Below are positions 35,050 to 42,775 of a DNA stretch of 64,000 nt, in pieces. Both the position numbers and the translations under genes were made by a program. A model generated the notes under the pieces. The model saw only the letters and a list, made by a program, of their open reading frames with translations, ran no database searches and was not told the DNA's origin. Position 1 is the first letter of the stretch; each line of letters opens with the position of its first letter. Source of the DNA: RGEC01 sp964626685 (GTDB lineage Bacteria; Bacteroidota; Bacteroidia; NS11-12g; UBA955); assembly GCA_964626685.1 (NCBI GenBank), contig CAZVJY010000002.1, positions 62,001 to 126,000 of the forward strand. Reading direction: 5' to 3'.

Positions 35050-35581
35050 AAAACAAGCCTGCACGTACTCCCAACATCGTTTTGAAATCAGCGCCGAGCC
35101 TCTGATGGTGAGCCACATCTGCAAAAAAGCCTGAAGATTTACCCATTGTTACGGTTTGTCGCAGACCTACAGAAACATCGGCATGTACTTGATTGTATCC
35201 CAGTTTGGTAAAATCAGGCACATAACAAGCTGCATAGCCACCGGATAAACTAACATTATAACGAATTTTTTTAGCTCTCGGGGCCACCAAAGGCGACCAA
35301 AACAACTGCCCCTGCAACCTGCCGTAAGGCGCAACACCCCAAACACTGTTATTGGCTATATTTTCTCGAAACTCACCTGCAGAAAAGGAAATTCCTGCCT
35401 GAAGTAAAGGTCTCAGGTCCTTTGACAGCATCAACACAAGCCCTCGGCCCCATCCTTGCCCTTTAATTTCGCTGTTGTTGAGTTTTTCCCAGGTAAAATT
35501 GCTGTACTCCGCTCCTGCGCTCAGGGTTTGGGCAAAAAGCCGGCTAAAGCAAAGAAAAAGAAGCAACAGCGAAAGGCGCAT
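35039..35581 (-). CDS. small predicted outer-membrane beta-barrel protein
   Basis: A 180-residue protein with a signal peptide (MRLSLLLLFLCFSRLFA, cleavage before QTLSAG). The body has alternating aromatic and small residues (GAEYSNFTW, GISFSAGEF, YGRLQGQLFWS, YNVSLSGGYAACYV, ADVSVGLRQTV, GVRAGLFFRY) and a C-terminal aromatic residue, as in eight-stranded outer-membrane barrels. No named family recognised. The start at 35581 is where the signal peptide begins. Last gene after smpB (18 bases apart), probably in the same operon. Confidence 0.65.
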   Translation of the reverse strand: MRLSLLLLFLCFSRLFAQTLSAGAEYSNFTWEKLNNSEIKGQGWGRGLVLMLSKDLRPLLQAGISFSAGEFRENIANNSVWGVAPYGRLQGQLFWSPLVAPRAKKIRYNVSLSGGYAACYVPDFTKLGYNQVHADVSVGLRQTVTMGKSSGFFADVAHHQRLGADFKTMLGVRAGLFFRY

Positions 35582-35599
35582 GATGCACGAAGTTAACAA

Positions 35600-36052
35600 T
35601 TAATGCTTGAATCGGGCCATTTCGCGCTGCACATCCTTGGTTTTGAGATCCTCCCTTTTGTCGTGCATTTTCTTGCCGGGTCCCACGCCCAGCTCCAGTT
35701 TAAACAGCCCCTTTTCATTCTCAAAAAGGCGGATGGGGAATGCCGCAATACCTACATTTTTTAAAGCTACCCCTATTTTCTTCAGTTCCTTCTGTGTCAG
35801 AAGTAATTTACGGTCACGGAGCGGCTCATGCTGTCCAAAGCTACCTTGGGCAAACGGGGAAATATGCAGATTTTTCAGCCACAATTCCCCTGAATCCATC
35901 ACCGCATATGCGTCGCCCATATTCACATTGCCTGCACGAATGCTTTTCACCTCCGTACCCAGCAGCATCAAACCTGCAGTATATTTTGCATCTGCATGGT
36001 AATTGAAACCGGCCTTGCGGTTAAGAATTTCTATTTTTGGTTTCTTAGCCAC
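35600..36052 (-). CDS. smpB: SsrA-binding protein SmpB
   Basis: A 150-residue partner of tmRNA in rescue of stalled ribosomes. It carries the conserved start (ILNRKAGFNYH), LLGTEVKSIRAGNVNM, LHISPFAQGS, RDRKLLLTQKELKKI, and a basic C-terminal tail (KKMHDKREDLKTKDVQREM) that enters the ribosomal mRNA channel. Length is typical. It overlaps the stop of the upstream thioesterase gene by 8 bases. The ssrA (tmRNA) gene was not found in the window. Confidence 0.96.
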   Translation of the reverse strand: MAKKPKIEILNRKAGFNYHADAKYTAGLMLLGTEVKSIRAGNVNMGDAYAVMDSGELWLKNLHISPFAQGSFGQHEPLRDRKLLLTQKELKKIGVALKNVGIAAFPIRLFENEKGLFKLELGVGPGKKMHDKREDLKTKDVQREMARFKH

Positions 36053-36452
36053 CTTTTACACTTTCAATTAACCTTTCAACTTTTTCCTTCTTCAGAATTT
36101 TTTGTCCCTGGGTACCTTCTGCAACAAGCCTGTCGCCTACATGAACCTTAAATTCACAATCTACAGTGTTTCCTTCAAGCCGAACCAGGGTAGCGGTGAT
36201 GGTTACGGTATCGCCGAGCATGGCAGGGCTTTTATGGCCGATGTTTAAAAAAGTTCCGATACCTTCTTCATCCTCATCTTTAAGATTTAGCACAAACTGC
36301 CTGCAGGCCCATTCCACATCGCGTCCCAGGGCAAAGGTGCTGTAAAACGGATGTACATTACCTGTCTCAAACGTCGCCAGATCTGCGGCTTCAACCACTT
36401 TGGCAATCTTTGTGGTGTCTCCTATGTTATGGAATTTTTTGATGATTTTCAG
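36045..36452 (-). CDS. FlK-like hot-dog thioesterase, proposed CTG start
   Basis: A hot-dog thioesterase of the fluoroacetyl-CoA thioesterase (FlK) type, 135 residues. The FlK triad spacing (Thr42, Glu50, His76) is reproduced exactly as Thr39, Glu47, His73, and VGDRLVAEGTQGQ matches the last strand. The only standard start in the frame is GTG at 36398, but homologous-looking sequence (FHNIGDTTKIAKVVEAADLA) continues upstream of it. The frame reaches CTG at 36452, which overlaps the ytxJ stop as CTGA, mirroring the ATGA overlaps elsewhere in this genome. I therefore propose CTG. No ATG, GTG or TTG exists before the in-frame TGA at 36465-36467. The physiological acyl-CoA is unknown. Confidence 0.7.
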   Translation of the reverse strand: MKIIKKFHNIGDTTKIAKVVEAADLATFETGNVHPFYSTFALGRDVEWACRQFVLNLKDEDEEGIGTFLNIGHKSPAMLGDTVTITATLVRLEGNTVDCEFKVHVGDRLVAEGTQGQKILKKEKVERLIESVKGG

Positions 36453-36835
36453 AAATTTAAAGCCTCAATCTCTTTGAGAATATCTGCCGGTTTTATCTCC
36501 AGATGCGAAACTTCGTAAACGCATTCTCCGCGATGAATAACCAGCAGCTGGGGTGATTCATGATGAACGGCAAAAATCTCGGCAATCTTGTTGCTCACAG
36601 GGCGGCTGGCAATAACATCAACCAGATGAAAATGGATTGGCATTGGTGCTGCTTCCATGCGGTTCAAAGCCATACTGCTTATAGAGCAGCGGGTGCTGTG
36701 CTTGAATAACAGAACCGGTGCAGCATGTGATTCCGCAATCAAAACCTGTAAAGCGGTCTCGTCTGTGAGGCGCGGTGCTGAAGACATTACTTCCGGATGC
36801 TCATGCCATGATTTGCCATTCCAACAGAAGGACAT
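36449..36835 (-). CDS. ytxJ: YtxJ-type bacilliredoxin (bacillithiol system)
   Basis: A 128-residue thioredoxin-fold protein of the YtxJ/BrxC family, which removes bacillithiol from S-bacillithiolated proteins. The hallmark LLFKHSTRCSISSMA (41-56) carries the active Cys50 in a Thr-Arg-Cys-Ser-Ile-Ser setting, and VDVIASRPVSNKIAE and VHHESPQLLVI are family blocks. It implies that this organism uses bacillithiol. The start at 36835 is preferred; an in-frame ATG at 36880 adds an unconserved Cys-containing extension. First gene of the operon with the thioesterase, smpB and the small OMP. Confidence 0.88.
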   Translation of the reverse strand: MSFCWNGKSWHEHPEVMSSAPRLTDETALQVLIAESHAAPVLLFKHSTRCSISSMALNRMEAAPMPIHFHLVDVIASRPVSNKIAEIFAVHHESPQLLVIHRGECVYEVSHLEIKPADILKEIEALNF

Positions 36836-36961
36836 TTGTCTTTCTTGCGAAACGAACCGCAGGAAACCGCAGTTATACAAATCAGGATAGCGATGATTAC
36901 TTTTGCCTTGTTCATGATAAGGGAAATTTACTGCAAATTAAACTCAATTTCGGGAAATCCG

Positions 36962-38104
36962 TTGAGTAGAAAACGAATATCTGACCGCATTTATTTAAAA
37001 ACAGGAGAAAAATCCGTTTTACCCTTGGAAGAAGCATCCCTCACAGAGGATATTTTGCAGGAACAGCGGCAATGCCAGATCAAAGCAGCCGGTAAACTCC
37101 CAACCTGGATCAAACAACAGTGCCTGTTTGCTTCCGTACCCCTTGAACAATGCACTGCCGAAACCATTGCCACCGCCAAAGCCCACCTTTTTTCAGGTGA
37201 AACCATGCTGAGTATTACAGGCGGACTGGGGGTGGACGACACCGCATTTTCCAAAAGCTTTGGGCGTATCACCAGCCTAGATTCCGATGCAGGGCTTAAT
37301 GCCATTGTCCGTTTCAACAACCATTGCCTGGGCATTGAAAATGTGGACAGGCTGGACGCAACTGCAGAAGCTTTCCTTACCGATTCACGTGAGCATTGGG
37401 ATTGTATTTATGCCGATCCGGACCGCAGGGCAGCAGGAAATCGTGCAGCAGCCAATGTATCAGCCTATGCACCGGATATTGTTTCGCTGTTTCACACCTT
37501 CCAGAAAAGCGCAACACGCTGGTTTGTAAAACTAAGCCCAATGACAGACTTACACTGGTTCGAAACACAAATGAGACGACCGGTGCAGTTTTATATTTTC
37601 TGCACAAAAGGAGAAATCAAGGAGCTGCTGGCCGTTCTGGATGACCAGTTAAAATCCGAAAACTGCATTGTAAACTGCGGTGATGAACAGTTTGAATTCT
37701 TTCGATCCGGGCAGCCACTGGAAACGCAGTCGAGGGAAACGGATATTTTTTGCGAATTGTCTGCGGCAGCCATTAAAGCAGGTTTCAGAGACAGCATCAT
37801 TCAACAATCAGGGCTGCAACCGGCCAGCCGTCATGGATTTTACCTTACCGGGAACACTACTATTCCCAATGCACTGGGGCGTTGCTTTGCACTGAAACAC
37901 CGTATTGACGGCTCCCTGGGTGAAATAGCCAGAAAACTGGAATTACTGGGCATCGTTCAGGCAAACGTGAGTGCGCGTGATTTCGTGCTGCCCTCAGAGG
38001 AAACACGAAAGAAACTTAAACTCAAGGACGGAGGCAGCATTTACCTGTTTTTTACCGGAAAGGAGAAAATCAAAACCTGTTTTGTGACCGAAAAACCGGA
38101 CTAA
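36962..38104 (+). CDS. class I SAM-dependent methyltransferase (PG_1098/THUMP-like)
   Basis: A 380-residue protein of a Bacteroidota methyltransferase family with a helical N-terminal segment (QCQIKAAGKLPTW), a SAM-binding Rossmann domain (SITGGLGVDDTAFSKSF ... LDSDAGLNAIVRFN ... IYADPDRRA) and a C-terminal THUMP-like/ferredoxin-like part (ANVSARDFVLPSEETRKKLKLK, ending shortly after). The DPDRR motif sits where catalytic DPPR-like motifs lie. The target is probably a tRNA or other RNA; not proven. The frame is open to an ATG at 36836, but those 42 residues overlap ytxJ and look random; TTG at 36962 fits the family start. It abuts the convergent hemD stop with no gap. Confidence 0.8.
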   Translation: MSRKRISDRIYLKTGEKSVLPLEEASLTEDILQEQRQCQIKAAGKLPTWIKQQCLFASVPLEQCTAETIATAKAHLFSGETMLSITGGLGVDDTAFSKSFGRITSLDSDAGLNAIVRFNNHCLGIENVDRLDATAEAFLTDSREHWDCIYADPDRRAAGNRAAANVSAYAPDIVSLFHTFQKSATRWFVKLSPMTDLHWFETQMRRPVQFYIFCTKGEIKELLAVLDDQLKSENCIVNCGDEQFEFFRSGQPLETQSRETDIFCELSAAAIKAGFRDSIIQQSGLQPASRHGFYLTGNTTIPNALGRCFALKHRIDGSLGEIARKLELLGIVQANVSARDFVLPSEETRKKLKLKDGGSIYLFFTGKEKIKTCFVTEKPD

Positions 38105-38872
38105 TTATTTCTTGTCTGTGTTAGCCCTTTTTACATATTTTTCCAGTGCAGAAAGCATGGAAGGGCTGTCTGGGGCAGGTGCAGGTATATCCAAAATCAG
38201 GCTGTGCTCCTGAATCGCCTTTTGGGTGCTGTCACCAAATCCGGCAATACGGGTATCATTCTGAACAAAATCGGGGAAGTTGTCATACAGCGACTTAATA
38301 TCAGCCGGACTAAAGAAAACCAGGATATCATAGAAAACATCACGAAGATCACTCAGATCGCTGCTAACCGTTCTGTAGATGATGCATTCTTTAAAATTTA
38401 GATTATGCTCTGCAAAGAAATTAGGAATGCTGGGTTTGCGTATATCAGAACAGGGAAACAGAAACTTTTCTGAGCCATGGTTTTTCATCAGATTCAGAAA
38501 ATCTTTTTCGGTGCCTTTGCCGTGAAACATTTTGCGCTTGCGTGGCACAATATATTTCTGAACATAGTTGGAAACATTCTCGTTGATAGAGAAATACTTG
38601 GTATCCTGCGGCATTTCCACTTTCATTTCCAAAGCCATGGTAAAGAATGAATCTACCGCATTTTTAGAATTAAAAATGATGGCCGTGTACTCCGGAAAGC
38701 TCACTTTTTGCCGTCTGATTTCCTTAGCCGTTAGGGGCTCTATGTGAATAAAGGACCTGAAATCTATTTTGAGTTTGTACTTCTTGGCAAAATCTTCATA
38801 GACATTCTTGCCGACTTCGGGTTGCGGCTGGGTAATGAGAATGCTCTTTACCTTTTTCTCTCTTTCGTTCAT
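38105..38872 (-). CDS. hemD: uroporphyrinogen-III synthase
   Basis: A 255-residue enzyme that cyclises and inverts ring D of hydroxymethylbilane in heme, siroheme and corrin synthesis. The fold signature is poorly conserved, but the family blocks are visible: ILITQPQPE at the start, AIIFNSKNAVDSFF, GTEKDFLNLM, FLFPCSDIRKPSIPNFF, YRTVSSD, ILVFFSPADIKSL and RIAGFGDSTQKAI. Bacteroidota HemD sequences look just like this. Its ATG overlaps the stop of the DUF4271 gene by 4 bases (ATGA). Confidence 0.9.
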   Translation of the reverse strand: MNEREKKVKSILITQPQPEVGKNVYEDFAKKYKLKIDFRSFIHIEPLTAKEIRRQKVSFPEYTAIIFNSKNAVDSFFTMALEMKVEMPQDTKYFSINENVSNYVQKYIVPRKRKMFHGKGTEKDFLNLMKNHGSEKFLFPCSDIRKPSIPNFFAEHNLNFKECIIYRTVSSDLSDLRDVFYDILVFFSPADIKSLYDNFPDFVQNDTRIAGFGDSTQKAIQEHSLILDIPAPAPDSPSMLSALEKYVKRANTDKK

Positions 38873-39819
38873 GGAGTCTGTGAGATAGTGAAAAGGGTTT
38901 TAGTCAGGATTGCATGGGGCAAAACTTCCAAGGTGCAAAAATACAACATATTCGTAAACGAATAATTTTTTTCCCGAAACAAGTATACCAATTGTACAAT
39001 CATCCTTAATAAAAACCATACAATTATCATGATGATAAGATATTGAGAGACGGGATATTCTCTCAATCTGTATGGATTGTAGTATACAATGTTAATCAGC
39101 GGGAACACTACAATAGAGGCCCACAAATCGACTGTAATTTGTTTTTGAAGCATCGATCTTGATACTTCACCGGATGCGAAAACAAACGATTGTAAACGCT
39201 GCGAAAAATACAGTAAAACCTTCCACAAGGAAACCCCAACAAGCATCACAATGAAGAAAACAATGCTATTTAATTGCAGAAACTGACTGTAAACGGCCAT
39301 CAAAAGTCCTGTCTGCGCCATTACAAAAGTGGAAATCAAGATACAGACAAAACTCCCCGAAGTGAATGAAAGGGATCGGTCCATAATTAACTCATTAAAA
39401 TAATAATGATTAAACATACCCCTGTACCGCTGATGAAGTTGCTTTGGAAATGCAGCTCTGTAATAGATAAACAGCCCCAGTACCAGCAGCGAAATTACAA
39501 AAAACCAGAATTTAGCCTGACCCACGCGGTAAAAAGCCTGATGTGCAAACGGATCAAATGGGTCTTTTACCCTGGGCAGTACTGTTTTGTTAACCTTGAT
39601 GGAAAACCTGGATTTGAGCACACTGTAAAGCGTATCGTCTTTTAAACTATCTAAAAAGCGGCTCTGATCCCGTTTTGGGGTATTCCTACCGTCCCTGCGC
39701 TCAGTACGCAACGTCCTTTTGCGCTTTTTATGGCTTTCTGAAACCGAAGCATGCAAGCCCGAAACCAGCCCTACCACGGCCAGCAGAACCATCAACAGAT
39801 TTTTACATTTAAAAAGCAT
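38869..39819 (-). CDS. DUF4271 integral membrane protein
   Basis: A 316-residue protein. A signal-like hydrophobic N-terminus is followed by a basic stretch (about 30-50, ESHKKRKRTLRTERRDGR), then about seven hydrophobic segments between residue 110 and the end (for example FWFFVISLLVLGLFIYY, IVFFIVMLVGVSLW, YLIIMIIVWFLLRMIV). The layout matches DUF4271 of Bacteroidota, a family usually next to hemD. The function is undescribed. It overlaps the Omp85-like gene upstream by 11 bases and hemD downstream by 4 bases, so it sits in one operon between an outer-membrane protein and a heme enzyme. Confidence 0.8.
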   Translation of the reverse strand: MLFKCKNLLMVLLAVVGLVSGLHASVSESHKKRKRTLRTERRDGRNTPKRDQSRFLDSLKDDTLYSVLKSRFSIKVNKTVLPRVKDPFDPFAHQAFYRVGQAKFWFFVISLLVLGLFIYYRAAFPKQLHQRYRGMFNHYYFNELIMDRSLSFTSGSFVCILISTFVMAQTGLLMAVYSQFLQLNSIVFFIVMLVGVSLWKVLLYFSQRLQSFVFASGEVSRSMLQKQITVDLWASIVVFPLINIVYYNPYRLREYPVSQYLIIMIIVWFLLRMIVQLVYLFREKNYSFTNMLYFCTLEVLPHAILTKTLFTISQTP

Positions 39820-41500
39820 TGCTCAAACCCAGATGAAATTTAGCGTCGCGCAATCTAAAACCCTGACCTTCGTTGCCCAATGCCCAGGCAAAGCGCAGAA
39901 TGCCGGCACCCGTTTTCAGTCCACCTGCAAGACCAAGACTGTAGATTGACTTAAACCCCTCCTGAATGAGGGTTGCATTGCGAAATACCGCTCCCGAAAC
40001 AAAAGGAGCTATAAATCCGGACTGTCCGGCCATAAAACGAAATTCTGCATTGGCCATGTGAAATGTGTTTGCAAAAATACGCTGCTCATTGAACCCCCGA
40101 ATAGAATTTATTCCTCCCCAGCGAGACAATTCAGCAAAATTGATATTAGGAGCCCTGTATTCCTCTCCCTGTATGGATAAATATAAAATCCAGTTTTTAA
40201 ACAAAGGCTGTAAAAAAGCTCCGTTGTACCGGATTTTAAACGTGTTTTGCTTCAGTTTTCCTGATCGTTGCAGACTGTCATATACATTTTCGGTGAACCC
40301 TTCCTTGTTTTTCCATACTACCGACGAAATACCGGCATCCCGCAACCATATGCGGCTTCCCACACCCGCTTCAAGCCTGAACGACCAGCCTTTTATGGGA
40401 AACAATACTGTCTGTAAATTGACTTTTTCCAGCGCCGCCGTATAGACTGTTGCTCTGCTGGGTGCATTCTGCGGCAAACTGCGTCTGGTTTTTACAAAAA
40501 ATGTATCTATTCCCAATCCTGTGATGTCGGTGCGCTCCACACCCAGGCTCCAGCGCCATTCCCTTGAGGCAGGAAATCGCAACACAGCGCTACGTTTAAA
40601 CCGTGTATATATTGTATCGTATTTTTCAAGACCAAAATGAAGACCGGCAACAAACGGAGCGCCAAGCAGATAAGGCAGTTCTGTTCCGGCAAACAACTCT
40701 TGTGAACGCGCCTGAAAACGACGCCATCTGGAATAAAACGAAACTCCATGACCAAATAAATCATAAAAGGCGGCATCGGCTTCACCTGTCAACACCGGTT
40801 TCTGGTTTGCCTGTGTTGCCAGCCCCAGCAAACCCGACAGTCGATCCCGTTTTTGGCGAATGATGGAGGGATCTAGTACAAACCGACCATAATGAAATGA
40901 AGGAACCACAGCGCCCTTTAATGCATAACCGTCTACTGCCAGCATTCTACTTCTGAAACGTTGAATATCTTCATCGTTATAGGGCATTCCCGACTCAAAA
41001 CCACCTATTTTTCTATAAAAATATGACGATAACCGCAAATCATTGCGACTGAGGGAATCATAAAGACACAAAGGCCCAGGAGAATATTCAGCAGAAACAT
41101 AAACAACACTTACCCTAGCACTATCTGGAACACAGCGGGCTGATGCAAAAGGATAACCCATTTGCAGTTGCAAAAACAGCCAGCTATCAAGAAATTGCAT
41201 GTAGCCCCGAGGGGTAAACAACCTTGAACCTCCCGATTCTCTGAAAAAAACAGGCGCTTCAACAAAATTAATTTCACGCACGGTTCTTGGGTCTCTTGTG
41301 TCAAAAACACCTTGCATACGCAGTAATGTCAATGCGTCTCTCGGTGCGGTGCTGTCATTTCTCTTACATGCATTTTCATGGTTTATTTCATGCGCATACA
41401 AGGAATCGGCAACAGCCCATTGTGCATCCATGGCAAACAACAAGAATATGAAATGTAAGTAGCGCAACCGGTATTGTGTGCAAATTACGAACTTTGCCAT
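39809..41500 (-). CDS. BamA/TamA (Omp85)-like outer-membrane protein
   Basis: A 563-residue protein (552 if translation begins at TTG 41467). A signal peptide precedes an N-terminal periplasmic region with one or two POTRA-like units (QLQMGYPFASARCVPDS; MPYNDEDIQRFRSRM). A C-terminal barrel of about 350 residues follows, containing the Omp85 lid-lock motif (NSIRGFNEQRIFA) and ending with the terminal Phe typical of Bam substrates. It is shorter than BamA (five POTRAs), so more like a small TamA/BamA paralogue for insertion or export of a specific protein. The ATG at 41500 is 3 bases from the start of the divergent hemW; the TTG at 41467 would leave room for promoters. Confidence 0.8.
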   Translation of the reverse strand: MAKFVICTQYRLRYLHFIFLLFAMDAQWAVADSLYAHEINHENACKRNDSTAPRDALTLLRMQGVFDTRDPRTVREINFVEAPVFFRESGGSRLFTPRGYMQFLDSWLFLQLQMGYPFASARCVPDSARVSVVYVSAEYSPGPLCLYDSLSRNDLRLSSYFYRKIGGFESGMPYNDEDIQRFRSRMLAVDGYALKGAVVPSFHYGRFVLDPSIIRQKRDRLSGLLGLATQANQKPVLTGEADAAFYDLFGHGVSFYSRWRRFQARSQELFAGTELPYLLGAPFVAGLHFGLEKYDTIYTRFKRSAVLRFPASREWRWSLGVERTDITGLGIDTFFVKTRRSLPQNAPSRATVYTAALEKVNLQTVLFPIKGWSFRLEAGVGSRIWLRDAGISSVVWKNKEGFTENVYDSLQRSGKLKQNTFKIRYNGAFLQPLFKNWILYLSIQGEEYRAPNINFAELSRWGGINSIRGFNEQRIFANTFHMANAEFRFMAGQSGFIAPFVSGAVFRNATLIQEGFKSIYSLGLAGGLKTGAGILRFAWALGNEGQGFRLRDAKFHLGLSNAF

Positions 41501-41503
41501 GAA

Positions 41504-42625
41504 TTGTCAGGACTTTATATCCATATTCCCTACTGCCGTAAAGCCTGTACTTACTGCAACTTTCATTTTACCACAGGTAGCCGCTATCGTGAACAATTCA
41601 CTGAAATACTTCAAAAGGAGTATGATGCCTGCCTGCCAGACTGGACCGGTATTTGGGAAACTATCTACTTTGGCGGCGGCACCCCTTCCCTGCTCCCGCC
41701 TGAGCATTTGGTCAATTTAATTGAACATGTAAAAATAACCAGAGGTATATCTGCCGATGCAGAAATCACACTGGAGGCCAACCCGGAGGATGTGAATCTT
41801 CTGAGCATAAAACAATGGAAACAGGTAGGCATTAACCGCATAAGCGTGGGCGTACAGTCACTCAGCGACCCGGAATTGAAAGCCATGAACAGGGCTCACG
41901 ATGCGGAAACTTCGAAGATTGCGATTCAAATGCTTGTTGGGGCAGGGTTTCAATCGGTAAACCTCGATTTGATTTATGGAAGTCCCTGGCTTTCGGATGA
42001 AGCATGGAAAACCACCCTTAACTGGGCATTTACCTGCGGCGTTCAGCACATTTCGGCATACGCATTGACCGCAGAACCCAATACCCGACTGCAAAAGGAA
42101 ATTGATAGCGGTAAAACCAGAAAACCGGATGAAGAAAAACAAGCACGCCATTTCGAACTGCTGCAGGATTTTGCCACCGCCAACGGATGGTTGCATTATG
42201 AAATAAGCAACCTGTGCAAACCCGGTTTTGAAGCCAGACACAATAGCAACTACTGGGAAAACAAACCTTACCTGGGACTGGGCCCTTCCGCCCACAGTTT
42301 TGATGGAAAACGCGTTCGACGCTGGAATGTTTCCGACAACCGGCTGTATGTTTCCGGTATTGAAAAAAATCAGCCTGCATTTGAAGAAGAGTTGCTTTCA
42401 GACGAAGATATAATCAATGAAATTATCATCACACGCCTGAGGCTTTCAACCGGCCTGAATATGCTGGATGTTAGCAAAATAAATGCAGAATGGGCAATGC
42501 AAAAACAACCGATTATTGGGGAGTTATTACAAAGAAATCTTCTGATTAAGAATGGAACTCATATAATACTAACGTCAGCGGGACGTTTACTGGCTGACGC
42601 AATCAGCAGAGAATTAATGATTTAA
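41504..42625 (+). CDS. hemW: heme chaperone HemW (radical SAM, coproporphyrinogen oxidase-like), TTG start
   Basis: A 373-residue radical-SAM protein. The cluster motif C-x3-C-x2-C is Cys11, Cys15, Cys18 (YCRKACTYCNFHF), followed by the family's YFGGGTPSLL, EANPEDV, RISVGVQSL and LDLIYGSP. The C-terminal HemN-like domain has LGPSAHSF and RWNV. The Asn/Phe after the cluster (CNFHF) is the HemW pattern, not that of HemN. HemW delivers heme to target proteins. The start chosen is TTG at 41504, giving MSGLYIHIPYC, the normal beginning; the ORF has no ATG before the cluster. Divergent from the Omp85-like gene and near hemD. Confidence 0.92.
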   Translation: MSGLYIHIPYCRKACTYCNFHFTTGSRYREQFTEILQKEYDACLPDWTGIWETIYFGGGTPSLLPPEHLVNLIEHVKITRGISADAEITLEANPEDVNLLSIKQWKQVGINRISVGVQSLSDPELKAMNRAHDAETSKIAIQMLVGAGFQSVNLDLIYGSPWLSDEAWKTTLNWAFTCGVQHISAYALTAEPNTRLQKEIDSGKTRKPDEEKQARHFELLQDFATANGWLHYEISNLCKPGFEARHNSNYWENKPYLGLGPSAHSFDGKRVRRWNVSDNRLYVSGIEKNQPAFEEELLSDEDIINEIIITRLRLSTGLNMLDVSKINAEWAMQKQPIIGELLQRNLLIKNGTHIILTSAGRLLADAISRELMI

Positions 42626-42690
42626 TGTTTTGAATATTTCTAAATAGGCAATAATTACCGGGATTAAGACAATATCCTCTCATAATTTTA

Positions 42691-42698
42691 TACTTTTG
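42691..42698 (+). promoter_or_regulatory. -7 element for the Cys-rich PKD gene
   Basis: TACTTTTG, matching TAnnTTTG. Transcription would start near 42705, giving a leader of about 70 bases before the ATG at 42776 and excluding the upstream TTG at 42707 as a likely start. Confidence 0.4.
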
Positions 42699-42775
42699 TT
42701 TAGGATTTGGGGCAACGTCCGTTGAACAAATCGTGTCTATCACTAAAATCAATAACTAAACTATTCGATCAAAAT

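Noticed and set aside
36836..36961. N-terminal extension of the methyltransferase from ATG 36836
   Set aside because: It overlaps the divergent ytxJ start and reads as unconserved sequence; the family begins near the TTG at 36962.
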